Positions 33,604 through 41,260 of a stretch of DNA of 46,757 nucleotides are shown piece after piece. Location of the stretch: assembly GCA_002346545.1 (NCBI GenBank), contig DEAA01000064.1:110607-157363 (forward strand). Direction: 5' to 3'. Numbering within the stretch: the first letter of the stretch is position 1; each line of letters starts with the position of its first letter. Position numbers and translations under genes: made by a program. Below the pieces are notes generated by a model. The model did not search any database, was not told the origin of the DNA, and was given only the letters and a program-made list of their open reading frames with translations. This stretch comes from Acidobacteria bacterium UBA2994. GTDB lineage: Bacteria; Acidobacteriota; Vicinamibacteria; Vicinamibacterales; UBA8438.

Positions 33604-34833
33604 ATGCACAGACGTGAGTTCCTCGCGGCGCTTCCGTGGACGAGCGTGTGGCCCTATGCTTCGAGTCTCACGACCTCGGGGCTTCCGATGGGTACCGGCC
33701 GGTTGCTACAACGGGCGGCTGCGGCCAGTCCCCGCCTCCGCATCACCGAGATGGAGCTGATCCCGGTGCGGGTCACGGGCCGGACCACCTGGCTCAACCT
33801 GCGCCTGACGACGAATCAGGGGCTGACCGGGCTGGGTGAGGCGTCGCTGGGCCGCCGGACGGAGTTGCCGGATCTCGCTGACTGCTTCGCGCTGGTGCGC
33901 GGCGAGTCGCCGTTCCGCATCGAGCAGTATCGCCAGCGTGGCTGGGCCCGAGCCTCGGCCGGTGATCGGGTGCGGGCGACCGCCTTTAGCGCCATCGAGC
34001 AGGCGCTCTGGGATCTTGTTGGCAAGGCGCTGGGGGCGTCGGTGAGCGACCTGTTCGGTGGCCGGCTCCGCGACCGGCTCGGCGTCTACGCCAACATCAA
34101 CCGGGCGACAAGTGACCGGACGCCCGAGGGGTTCGCCGCCAATGCGGCCGCGGCCGCCGAGGAGGGGTTCTCCAGCGTCAAGGCGGCTCCGTTCGACGGT
34201 TTCCCCGCGCTCACCCAACCGACCGCCGAGGTCCAGGCGGCCGCCGACCTTGGGGTGGCCTGTGTGGCGGCGATGCGCGAGGCGGGTGGCGACCAGCTTG
34301 CCATCAAGATCGACGCTCACAGCTTCTTCGATGTGCCGCTGTCAATCGAGATCGCCCGGCGTCTGGAGCCCTACGCGCTGTCCTGGTACGAGGAGCCGAT
34401 TCCCCCAACCAGGGTGGCTGATACCAGGGCCATCAAGGAGGCGATCTCCCAGACCATGGCTGGTGGCGAGTTCCTGTTCGGGATGGAGGGATTCGCCCTG
34501 CTCTGCCAGCAGCAGGCTGTGGACATCGTGATGCCTGACGTGAAGCACTGTGGCGGGCTGATCGAGGCCCGGCGGATCGCGGCATTGGCCGACCTGCACG
34601 GCGTGCTGGTGTCGCCGCACAATCCGAGCGGTCCTGTGTCGACCGCGGTGAGTGTCCAGCTGTGCGCGGCGATGGGCAACTTCGACTTGCTCGAGTATCA
34701 GTGGGGTGAGGTCGCTTGGCGTGGTGAGCTGGTCGATCCGCCGGAGCGCTTCGTTGACGGGACCATAGCCGTGGCCGACGGTCCTGGCTTCGGCATCGAG
34801 TTAAACGACGCTCTGGCGCGCGAGCATGCCTGA
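33604..34833 (+). CDS. Tat-exported enolase-superfamily enzyme (mandelate racemase/muconate lactonizing type)
   Basis: The 409-residue protein begins with MHRREFLAALP, a twin-arginine motif with a short hydrophobic stretch, and a likely signal of about 40 residues. The enolase-superfamily barrel follows: N-terminal capping domain (LRITEMELIPVRVTG; GLTGLGEASLG), barrel residue K193 (SSVKAAPF), metal ligands D237 (IKIDAHS), E263/E264 (WYEEPI) and E289 (GGEF), then D312-K314 (MPDVKHCGGL) and H339 (SPHNPSGP), a His pattern seen in sugar acid dehydratases. The usual KxK pair is only partly kept. The substrate is probably a sugar acid or related alpha-proton acid. The ATG at 33604 begins the Tat signal; the frame is open a little farther upstream. 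Confidence 0.82.
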   Translation: MHRREFLAALPWTSVWPYASSLTTSGLPMGTGRLLQRAAAASPRLRITEMELIPVRVTGRTTWLNLRLTTNQGLTGLGEASLGRRTELPDLADCFALVRGESPFRIEQYRQRGWARASAGDRVRATAFSAIEQALWDLVGKALGASVSDLFGGRLRDRLGVYANINRATSDRTPEGFAANAAAAAEEGFSSVKAAPFDGFPALTQPTAEVQAAADLGVACVAAMREAGGDQLAIKIDAHSFFDVPLSIEIARRLEPYALSWYEEPIPPTRVADTRAIKEAISQTMAGGEFLFGMEGFALLCQQQAVDIVMPDVKHCGGLIEARRIAALADLHGVLVSPHNPSGPVSTAVSVQLCAAMGNFDLLEYQWGEVAWRGELVDPPERFVDGTIAVADGPGFGIELNDALAREHA

Positions 34834-35140
34834 GTCGATGGACGCACCACGCCAATCCTCCTGGCCTCGTGACCACCCCCTCGTCGTTCAGACGCTCGCG
34901 CTGACGCCACTCGTGTTCCGGCTCCTTGGCCCAGCGCTCGGGGTGTACGTGCTGGTGAGCTTGCTCGTGCCGTTGAGCGGCGGCGAGCTCGAGGGGATCG
35001 GCTGCTACACGTTCGTCCTCTTCCCGCTCGTCATGGCGGTGGCGACCATCTATTCCCCTCGCTTCCGAGATGTCATCGCCTCTGCGTTATTTCTGGCGCT
35101 GTCCTCCGGCCTGTTCGTGACCGCTCACCGGACCTACTGA
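34826..35140 (+). CDS. Small membrane protein of unknown function
   Basis: The 104-residue product has about three hydrophobic segments (LALTPLVFRLLGPALGVYVLVSLLVPL, FVLFPLVMAVATI and IASALFLALSSGLFV, quoted in part). Its ATG at 34826 overlaps the end of the enolase-superfamily gene by 8 bp, which suggests coupling; an in-frame ATG at 34838 is a possible alternative start. No family is recognised. Intermediate-length hydrophobic proteins like this are often poorly conserved, so confidence is moderate. Confidence 0.55.
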   Translation: MPESMDAPRQSSWPRDHPLVVQTLALTPLVFRLLGPALGVYVLVSLLVPLSGGELEGIGCYTFVLFPLVMAVATIYSPRFRDVIASALFLALSSGLFVTAHRTY

Positions 35141-35347
35141 GTCTCGCCTCCGTCCCGTCGGCCCGGTGCGGCTCCGGTACCCCGAGCGTACCTTAGTCCG
35201 GTGGTCAGCTCGAGCCTCGACCTAGTGTCTGCTTTCCTGCCGTTCCGCGAGAGGCGGTCCCGCGGGTGGGCCCGGGCGAGTGTTCGTTACCGGCGCCTCT
35301 TGTTCCACCGAGAGCTCCCGCCATTCGGTCGAGTGGCCTCCCAGAGG

Positions 35348-35416
35348 TTGACATCGATCCAACCTTAGATTTTGATATACAGAAATATTTATTATATGAC
35401 CTAAAATTAATAAGTC
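35348..35416 (+). promoter_or_regulatory. AT-rich promoter region of the porin-cupredoxin-dihaem operon
   Basis: A perfect TTGACA at 35348-35353 is followed by a sharply AT-rich stretch (35365-35412) unlike the rest of the window, containing TTTGAT at 35371-35376 at 17-bp spacing and TATA-like words after it. It ends at the GTG start of the porin gene at 35417. There is no good ribosome-binding site in front of that start. The stretch 35141-35347 upstream shows nothing recognisable. Confidence 0.45.
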
Positions 35417-36754
35417 GTGATCACTAGAAACTGCTGCTGGTTGGGATGCTGCGTCGTTGCGTGGCTGATCTCTGTATCGCCGGGCTTTGCCGAGGGTGTC
35501 CCCGTGGCCTCATCAGCAGCGTTCGGCCGGTTGACCGAATGGGCCGAGGGCGGGTGGCAGTTAATTCCACGTCTGCCGTGGTACCGGGAGACGCCCCGAC
35601 TGGTAACACCGCGGCCGGTGAACCGCCCGCTGCGGGCTGGGCGACTGCCGGCGCTCGGCGAGACCCGTTTCGCCCAGCAGGACCCCCCAGCCGGCACTTC
35701 CGGATCGACGACATCGGTCTTCGGCGGTATCTCCGGCTACATGGACTTCCATTTCAACGACCGACAGTACGAAGATCCGCAGATCGACTTCCACCGATTT
35801 GTCCTGTTGTTCACCCACAGCTTCTCGGATCGGGTGCGGTTCGTGTCTGAGCTGGAGCTGGAACACGCGTTCGTCGAGGGCCTGGAGGAGGCGGGCGAGC
35901 TGGAGCTGGAGCAAGCCTTCATCGATTTCCTTGTCTCGCGCGAGCTGAACCTTCGCGCTGGCATGCTTCTGGTGCCGGTGGGCATCATTAACGAGCGACA
36001 CGAGCCGCCGGTGTACCACGGGGTGGAGCGACCGTTCGTCGACACGGTCATCGTGCCAAGCACCTGGTTCGAGGCAGGTGCTGGCATCCACGGAGAGCTT
36101 TGGCGGGGCTTCCGTTATCGCACCTACGTGATGGCACCGCTCGACGCGTCTGGATTTGACGCCGAGGAAGGACTCCGCGGCGGTCGGCAAAAGGGCTCAC
36201 AAGCCAACTTCCGCAACGTGGCGACGACCGGCCGCATCGAGTATGTCGGGATCCCCGGCCTCTGGGCTGGGGCGAGCTTCTGGCGGGCTAAGACCGGGTT
36301 CAACTTCCCTCGCGTCGAGAGTCAGGTCACCCTGGGCGAGGTCGACGCCCGCTATCGGGTCGGCGAGCTCGAGACCCGGGCTCAGTATGCCCACGTCTGG
36401 CTGGACGGCATGGGTGAGCTGAACCGTACGCTGCAGCGTACCATTGGCGTCGGCCCGAACGTGGCGCGTCAGATTCGTGGGTTCTACCTCGAGGCGTCCT
36501 ACTTCGTCTCGCCGCGGCCGGCGCCACGTGAGGCGGCGGTGTTTGTGCGTTACGAGAATTTCGATACGCAGTACAAGATGCCAAGCGGCTTCTCGCCGTT
36601 GCCGCAGTTTGACCGAGACGCGTGGGTATTCGGCCTGTCGTACTACCCGGATCCGGACGTTGTGGTGAAGGTGGACTACTCTGTTGTGAACAGCCAGAGC
36701 ACCGTGACGGACGAGCCCAACTCGTTCAATGTCGGTCTTGGCTGGTGGTTTTGA
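35417..36754 (+). CDS. Outer-membrane porin-like beta-barrel (phosphate-selective porin O/P type)
   Basis: The 445-residue protein starts at GTG, the first possible start after an in-frame TAA two codons upstream, and has a signal peptide (about 1-26, ISVSPGFAEG). From about residue 105 the sequence is a run of amphipathic strands: SGYMDFHFNDRQ, FVLLFTHSFSDRVRFVSELE, LNLRAGMLLVPVGIINERHEPP, VERPFVDTVIVPSTWFEAG and a C-terminal GLGWWF with a final aromatic residue, as in outer-membrane barrels. The layout fits the OprO/OprP-like family seen beside respiratory and copper genes. It is the first gene of an operon with the CuA-type cupredoxin (8 bp gap). Confidence 0.8.
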   Translation: MITRNCCWLGCCVVAWLISVSPGFAEGVPVASSAAFGRLTEWAEGGWQLIPRLPWYRETPRLVTPRPVNRPLRAGRLPALGETRFAQQDPPAGTSGSTTSVFGGISGYMDFHFNDRQYEDPQIDFHRFVLLFTHSFSDRVRFVSELELEHAFVEGLEEAGELELEQAFIDFLVSRELNLRAGMLLVPVGIINERHEPPVYHGVERPFVDTVIVPSTWFEAGAGIHGELWRGFRYRTYVMAPLDASGFDAEEGLRGGRQKGSQANFRNVATTGRIEYVGIPGLWAGASFWRAKTGFNFPRVESQVTLGEVDARYRVGELETRAQYAHVWLDGMGELNRTLQRTIGVGPNVARQIRGFYLEASYFVSPRPAPREAAVFVRYENFDTQYKMPSGFSPLPQFDRDAWVFGLSYYPDPDVVVKVDYSVVNSQSTVTDEPNSFNVGLGWWF

Positions 36755-36762
36755 GAGAGCAG

Positions 36763-37149
36763 ATGATCCAGCCCGGTTCTACCCGTCGCATCATCCTGAC
36801 GTTGCTGCTGGCCGCGGCTTCGTCATCGCTTGGCGCGCAGTCCCGCGAGGTCGTCGAGATCATCGCCGAGCGATTCACGTTCACGCCGTCGAAGATTGAG
36901 GTCGAGGTTGGGACGATGGTTGAGATTCACCTTCGTAGCGAGGATACCGACCATGGGTTTCGCCTGGCCGACGGTACCAACGTGATTATCCCGAAGCGAC
37001 GCCATGGCGAGGCGGTGGTCGAGTTCGAGGCCGAGAGCCCCGGCACCTACCGGTTCGAGTGCTCGAAGCTCTGTGGCGCCGGCCATCACTTTATGCAAGG
37101 CGAGATCGTGGTGACGCCGAGAGCCACTGATGCCAGCCTAGTTCGATGA
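36763..37149 (+). CDS. Exported CuA-type cupredoxin
   Basis: The 128-residue protein has a signal peptide (about 1-26, SSSLGAQ) and one cupredoxin domain. The ligands of a binuclear CuA site are present: H64 (TDHGFRL), C100, C104, H108 and M111 (CSKLCGAGHHFM), the same pattern as cytochrome c oxidase subunit II. There are no membrane anchor and no quinol-oxidase features, so it is a free periplasmic electron carrier. The ATG at 36763 starts the signal peptide; the open frame upstream is antisense-like text. Its stop overlaps the next start by 4 bp (ATGA), so it is cotranscribed with the dihaem gene. It probably passes electrons to or from that protein. Confidence 0.9.
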   Translation: MIQPGSTRRIILTLLLAAASSSLGAQSREVVEIIAERFTFTPSKIEVEVGTMVEIHLRSEDTDHGFRLADGTNVIIPKRRHGEAVVEFEAESPGTYRFECSKLCGAGHHFMQGEIVVTPRATDASLVR

Positions 37150-38333
37150 TGCGTCCTCATTTCCTTTCGCTCGTCGTGTGCTTGGTCCTCGTCGGAGGAT
37201 TGGCCGGAGCGCTCATCGCCCAGTCACCGCCGGTCCCAGGCGATCCGCTTCCGGGGCTGACGCCGGTGGAGTTTGAGCTCTTCGCCATGGGGCAGGACGA
37301 TTTTCTCGAGGTTGAGGAGGCAGAGGAGGGGCTGGGGCCGGCCTACAACGGCACAAGCTGTGGAGGCTGTCACAACGTCCCGGCGGTCGGTGGGATCTCG
37401 CCGGTGGCTGAGCTCCGTGCTGGGATGGTCGACGCCGAAGGCGTGTATCGGGATATCGATCCGGCCTCCGGTTCCCTGTTCCAGTTGTTCTCGATACCGA
37501 CCCACGGGTGCCAAATCCGGATTCCGCCCGAGGCCAACGTCATCGCCCGCCGGGTGCCGATTCCGCTCTTCGGTGCCGGCCTGGTCGAGGCGATTCCCGA
37601 CGAAACGCTGCTTGCGCTGGCGGATCCGCTCGACCTCGACCGCGACGGTGTCAGTGGGAGAGCCGGACTGGTGGAGGATCGTGCCAGTGGCGAGATCCGG
37701 GTGGGGCGCTTCGGCTGGAAGAGTCAGCACGCGACATTGCTCGTGTTCGGGGCTGATGCGTATCGAAACGAGATGGGGATCACAAGTGATCTCTTCCCCA
37801 AAGAACAGGCAAACGGGATCCCGCCAGAGCTAATGCGGTTGTGCGATCCGCTACCGGATCCGGAGGACGCGCCCGAGCCAGGCACGGGCCGTCGGGGTAT
37901 CGAAAACTTCGCCTCGTTCATGCAGTTTCTAGCTCCCCTCGCCCGGGGTCCAGTTGACGACCAGGTGGTGATGGGGCAGCAGGTGTTTGACGACATTGGC
38001 TGTGACACGTGCCACGTGCCGATGCTGCAGACCGGTCCCAGTAGCAATCCGCTCTTCCATCGCCGCCCGGTGCATCTCTTCTCAGATCTCTTGCTTCACG
38101 ACGTTGGTACCGGCGATGGCATTGGTCAGGGACCGGCCGCGCCGAATGAGCTACGCACGCCGGCGCTGTGGGGGCTGCGGTTCCGCCGTCCCCTCCTCCA
38201 CGACGGCCGCGCAGCGACCGTGTCGGATGCTGTCGAGGCCCATGGGGTCGAGGCGACTGGAGCGCGCAGCGCCTACGACGGCCTGGATCCCGCCTCACGT
38301 GCCGCGCTGCTCGCCTTCCTCGTGTCTCTCTGA
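37146..38333 (+). CDS. Dihaem c-type oxidoreductase, DUF1111 family
   Basis: The 395-residue protein begins with a signal peptide (about 1-26, GALIAQ). Two c-haem motifs are visible: CGGCH (72-76, in SCGGCHNVPAVGG) and CDTCH (286-290). Between them are the family phrases EVEEAEEGLGPAYN, PLFGAGLVEAIPDETLL, VGRFGWKSQHATLLVF and, at the end, ELRTPALWGLRFRRPLLHDGRA. DUF1111 proteins are called dihaem or thiol oxidoreductases, with no firm substrate. The overlap with the CuA cupredoxin gene suggests that the two exchange electrons in the periplasm while the porin admits a substrate (inference). Start ATG at 37146; a second ATG follows at once. Confidence 0.88.
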   Translation: MMRPHFLSLVVCLVLVGGLAGALIAQSPPVPGDPLPGLTPVEFELFAMGQDDFLEVEEAEEGLGPAYNGTSCGGCHNVPAVGGISPVAELRAGMVDAEGVYRDIDPASGSLFQLFSIPTHGCQIRIPPEANVIARRVPIPLFGAGLVEAIPDETLLALADPLDLDRDGVSGRAGLVEDRASGEIRVGRFGWKSQHATLLVFGADAYRNEMGITSDLFPKEQANGIPPELMRLCDPLPDPEDAPEPGTGRRGIENFASFMQFLAPLARGPVDDQVVMGQQVFDDIGCDTCHVPMLQTGPSSNPLFHRRPVHLFSDLLLHDVGTGDGIGQGPAAPNELRTPALWGLRFRRPLLHDGRAATVSDAVEAHGVEATGARSAYDGLDPASRAALLAFLVSL

Positions 38334-38393
38334 GCGTTGTCCCGCCCCAGCCACTCACGTCCTCGCCGGCTCGCAGCGGATAATGGTCACCCC

Positions 38394-38795
38394 GTGACTA
38401 CGATTGTGCCCGTCGTCGCTCTCTCCGCGAACAAGTCACTCGACTCTGGCGGTTCCGCCACGGTGACGCCGCTTGTCGACATGGCCCTGTACCATCACAG
38501 CGATGCCGGTGCGAGAGTGGTCAATCTCGGAGACATGCTGCAGATCTGGTTCACCGATCGCTACCGGGCGGCCGTGCACCGGGTGCGGCCTATTACCGGC
38601 CGATCCCGCTATTGCCTGCCGTTCTTCTTCAGCCCGACCTACGAGACAGACGTTACCTCCCTTCTGACCGGCGAGGAGCAGCCGCCCGACCGCACCGTAG
38701 GCTGGGGCGCTTTCCGTCAGGCGCGGACCGATGGCGATTATGCGGACTACGGTCACGAAATTCAGATGGCCGACTTTTGGCATGAGGAGCAGTGA
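38394..38795 (+). pseudogene. C-terminal remnant of an isopenicillin N synthase-like 2OG-Fe(II) oxygenase
   Basis: From about codon 35 the frame reads RVVNLGDMLQIWFTDRYRAAVHRV, cut here in two: GARVVNLGDMLQIWFTD then RYRAAVHRVRPI, followed by GRSRYCLPFFFSPTYE and VGWGAFRQARTDG, a clear match to the second half of non-haem 2-oxoglutarate/Fe(II) dioxygenases. It keeps the distal Fe histidine (AVHRV) and the RxS-like binding site (RSRYC), but the HxD pair and the N-terminal half are absent. GTG at 38394 is an arbitrary start. Its stop touches the next start (TGATG), so it may still be translated into the CoA-transferase mRNA. Confidence 0.65.
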
Positions 38796-39979
38796 TGGCT
38801 AGCGTGCTTGACGGCGTGCGCGTACTTGATTTCGGTCGGTACATCGCGGGCCCCTACTGTGCGGCGTTGCTCGGTGATCTGGGTGCCGACGTCATCCGCG
38901 TCGAGAAGGTCCAAGGGAGCGAAGATCGATTCCTGGTGCCGGTGAACGACGCCGGTGACGGCGCGATGTACGCGCAGGTGAACCGGAACAAGAGAGGGCT
39001 CACCCTCAACCCGATCAAACCGTCAGGGCGGCTTGTGGTCCGGAAGCTGGTGGCCACCGCCGATATTGTGGTGGCGAATTTGCCCGACGCCGCACTCGAG
39101 GCGATGGCCCTTGACTACGCCTCGCTGACGGCGGTGAAGCCAGACATCATCCTGACCACGGTGTCGGCTTTCGGCAACGGTGGACCCTATTCGGAGAAGG
39201 TCGGGTTCGATGGTATCGGTCAGGCGATGTCCGGATCGATGTATCTGTCCGGCGAGCCTGGTCAGCCCACCAAGAGCTACGTACCGTGGGTCGATTTCAC
39301 TACTGCGCTCAGCGCCACCGTCGGGACCCTCGCGGCCGTGGTCGCGCGTCAGCGGACCGGGCTAGGACAGCATGTCCAGGGATCGCTGTTGGCTTCGGCC
39401 CTGACCATTGCGAATCCGACGCTCATCGAGCAGGCGGTGCACGCTCCGCATCGGGTGGCGTCGCTGAACCGGAGCCAGGTCTCGGCCCCGTCCGATACGC
39501 ATCGGACCAAGGATGGGTGGATCCTGGTGCAGACCATCGGCCAGCCGCTGTTCGAGCGCTGGGCGAACTTGATGGGCGAGCCGCACTGGCTCGACGATCC
39601 TCGGTTCGTCGATGATATGTCGCGGGGAGATCATGGCGCTGCTATCAGCGAACGGATGGCCGCTTGGTGTGCGGACCGGACGTCGGCTGAGGCACTCGAC
39701 GCACTCGAGCAAGCGAGAATCCCGGCTGGTCCCGTGTACTCCCCCCAACAGGCGCTCGATGACCCCCATGTCCAGGCGATCGAGTTCCTGAAGCCGGTGG
39801 TGTATCCCGGTGCGCCCGGCCCGGTGCCGGTGTCAGATACACCGTTCTCGATGTCCGCTAGTCGACCGGGCATCACCCAGCGTGCCCCCCAGCTGGGCGA
39901 GCACACGGACGAGATTCTGGACGAGCTGGGCTATTCGACTGACGAGGTCGCCGGTCTCCGCGGCGAACGGGTCGTCTAA
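38795..39979 (+). CDS. CaiB/BaiF family (class III) CoA-transferase
   Basis: The 394-residue protein transfers CoA between carboxylic acids through a covalent aspartyl-CoA. Family features: LDGVRVLDFGRYIAGPYCA (5-23), LGADVIRVEKV (29-39), NRNKRGLTLN, VSAFGNGGPYSEKVGFDGIGQAMSG, the catalytic aspartate D167 in PWVDFTTALSA, and RTGLGQHV downstream. The C-terminal half has GQPLFERWANLMG and IPAGPVYSPQQALDDPHV. The ATG at 38795 follows GAGGAG (38785-38790), so translation restarts at the truncated oxygenase stop. The acid substrate cannot be told from sequence. No CoA-linked partner gene is adjacent. Confidence 0.9.
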   Translation: MASVLDGVRVLDFGRYIAGPYCAALLGDLGADVIRVEKVQGSEDRFLVPVNDAGDGAMYAQVNRNKRGLTLNPIKPSGRLVVRKLVATADIVVANLPDAALEAMALDYASLTAVKPDIILTTVSAFGNGGPYSEKVGFDGIGQAMSGSMYLSGEPGQPTKSYVPWVDFTTALSATVGTLAAVVARQRTGLGQHVQGSLLASALTIANPTLIEQAVHAPHRVASLNRSQVSAPSDTHRTKDGWILVQTIGQPLFERWANLMGEPHWLDDPRFVDDMSRGDHGAAISERMAAWCADRTSAEALDALEQARIPAGPVYSPQQALDDPHVQAIEFLKPVVYPGAPGPVPVSDTPFSMSASRPGITQRAPQLGEHTDEILDELGYSTDEVAGLRGERVV

Positions 39980-40102
39980 GGGCTGAAGGTCGTAGTCATG
40001 GCGCCAGGCCCTAGCGCCAGCGTGATCACCGAGGTGACGGTGGAGCCGGAGTTCCCGGGATAGGGCCCGGACGGCGTGGCGCAGGCTCTGGGCGGTGGAC
40101 AC
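39980..40102 (-). pseudogene. Remnant of an ADOP-type FtsX/MacB permease N-terminus
   Basis: On the minus strand from GTG at 40100-40102 the text reads STAQSLRHAVRALSR, and after a one-base frameshift (near 40055) PGNSGSTVTSVITLALGPG followed by AMTTTFS. Together these match the opening of acidobacterial duplicated orphan permeases (an LRxAxRALRRxPGFT start followed by a TLALGIGANTAIFS-like segment). The gene is frameshifted and cut off after about 40 codons; the rest (about 770 residues in intact members) is absent. Confidence 0.55.
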
Positions 40103-40205
40103 CTCGGTCAGTAACTTCTAGGTGATGGTGTCGCGGGTGGCCCGACTATAGCGCTTGGCCTCCGTCGGGATGTTGGCTGCGTCTCGGGTTTATAATCCGC
40201 GGGCC

Positions 40206-40772
40206 ATGATCACAGAATCCGCCACGCTGCCGTCGGTCGTGATCCTCAGCTGTTCGTTGAATCCGCAGAGCCGCTCCCATAAGCTGGCCATTGCCGCGGA
40301 GACCTTCCTACGTGGGCGCGGAGTCGGAGTGGAGCTCATCGATCTCGGCGAGCACGAGTTGCCGCTTTGTGGGACCCAGGGCTCGTTCGACCACCCCAAC
40401 GTGCAGCTGCTGACCGGCAAGATCGACGCTGCCGACACCATCCTAATCTCGGCGCCGGTCTACAACTACGACCTCAACGCCGTAGCTAAGAACGCCATGG
40501 AATTAACCGGATCTGGCTGGAAGGACAAGCCGGTCGGGTTCCTCTGCGCGGCGGGAGGCAAGGCGAGCTACATGTCGCCGATCAGCTTCGCCAACAGCCT
40601 CATGTTCGACTTCCGCTGTCACGTGATTCCGCGGTTCGTCTACTGCACAAGACCGGACTTCACGGACGAGGGGCAGCCGGGGCCAGAGATCGTCCAGCGG
40701 ACAGAACAACTGGCCGCTGCTGCAGTCGATCTCGCCCGGGGCTTGGCGTGGGCGCGCGCCAATCCGGTCTGA
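40206..40772 (+). CDS. NADPH-dependent FMN reductase
   Basis: The 188-residue flavodoxin-fold protein has the FMN phosphate loop SCSLNPQSRSHKLA (about 15-28) and the segment APVYNYDLNAVAKNAMEL that closes over the isoalloxazine ring. Such enzymes reduce FMN, quinones or azo compounds with NAD(P)H. The ATG at 40206 gives the family length; the open frame begins at 40155. A -10-like TATAAT sits at 40191-40196 in front of it, with no strong -35. It is followed 13 bp later by the SnoaL-like gene, so they may share a transcript. Confidence 0.88.
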   Translation: MITESATLPSVVILSCSLNPQSRSHKLAIAAETFLRGRGVGVELIDLGEHELPLCGTQGSFDHPNVQLLTGKIDAADTILISAPVYNYDLNAVAKNAMELTGSGWKDKPVGFLCAAGGKASYMSPISFANSLMFDFRCHVIPRFVYCTRPDFTDEGQPGPEIVQRTEQLAAAAVDLARGLAWARANPV

Positions 40773-40785
40773 GATAGAGGAGATC

Positions 40786-41250
40786 GTGCCAGTGGCGAGG
40801 CGAGCCGCGCTCCGTATCCTCTTGGTTACCGTGTCGCTCCTGATCTCGGTCGTGTCAAGCCGTGCGCAGTTCGCGGCCGAGAACGCGGCCATGGGAGTGC
40901 TCGATGATTTCATGGGCGCGTTCAACGCCCGGGACGACGCGGCGATGTGCGGGACGTTCCACTTTCCGCACCTGCGTTTCGCCAGCGGGGCCGTACGGAC
41001 CTACGAGAGTCACGCCGACTGTGTCGCCCAGTTCGATTTCGCTCGATTCGTCGAGCGCACCGGATGGGCGCGCAGCGACTGGGACCGTCGTGCGGTGGTG
41101 CAGGCGAGTCCAGACAAAGTCCACGTAGCAGTGATCTTCAGCCGCTACGCCGCAGACGATCAGCGGCTGTCGCAGTTCGACTCGCTTTACATCATCACGC
41201 GTGTGGAGGGCCGCTGGGCCATCCGGTCGCGTTCCAGCTTCGCTCCGTAG
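40786..41250 (+). CDS. Exported SnoaL/NTF2-like protein
   Basis: The 154-residue protein starts with GTG and a signal peptide (VSLLISVVSSRAQ, about 1-28). The remainder has the small alpha+beta barrel pattern of SnoaL-like proteins: AAMGVLDDFMGAFNARDDAAMCGTFHFPHLRF, in part, and a closing VAVIFSRYAADDQRLS, TRVEGRWAIRSRSSF. The pocket may bind a small ligand; no catalytic residues can be assigned. GAGGAG (40777-40782) is 3 nt from GTG 40786 and 9 nt from an alternative in-frame GTG at 40792. It is convergent with the ABC permease gene and only 10 bp from it, with no room for a hairpin. Confidence 0.75.
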   Translation: MPVARRAALRILLVTVSLLISVVSSRAQFAAENAAMGVLDDFMGAFNARDDAAMCGTFHFPHLRFASGAVRTYESHADCVAQFDFARFVERTGWARSDWDRRAVVQASPDKVHVAVIFSRYAADDQRLSQFDSLYIITRVEGRWAIRSRSSFAP

Positions 41251-41260
41251 CGGCGGACTG

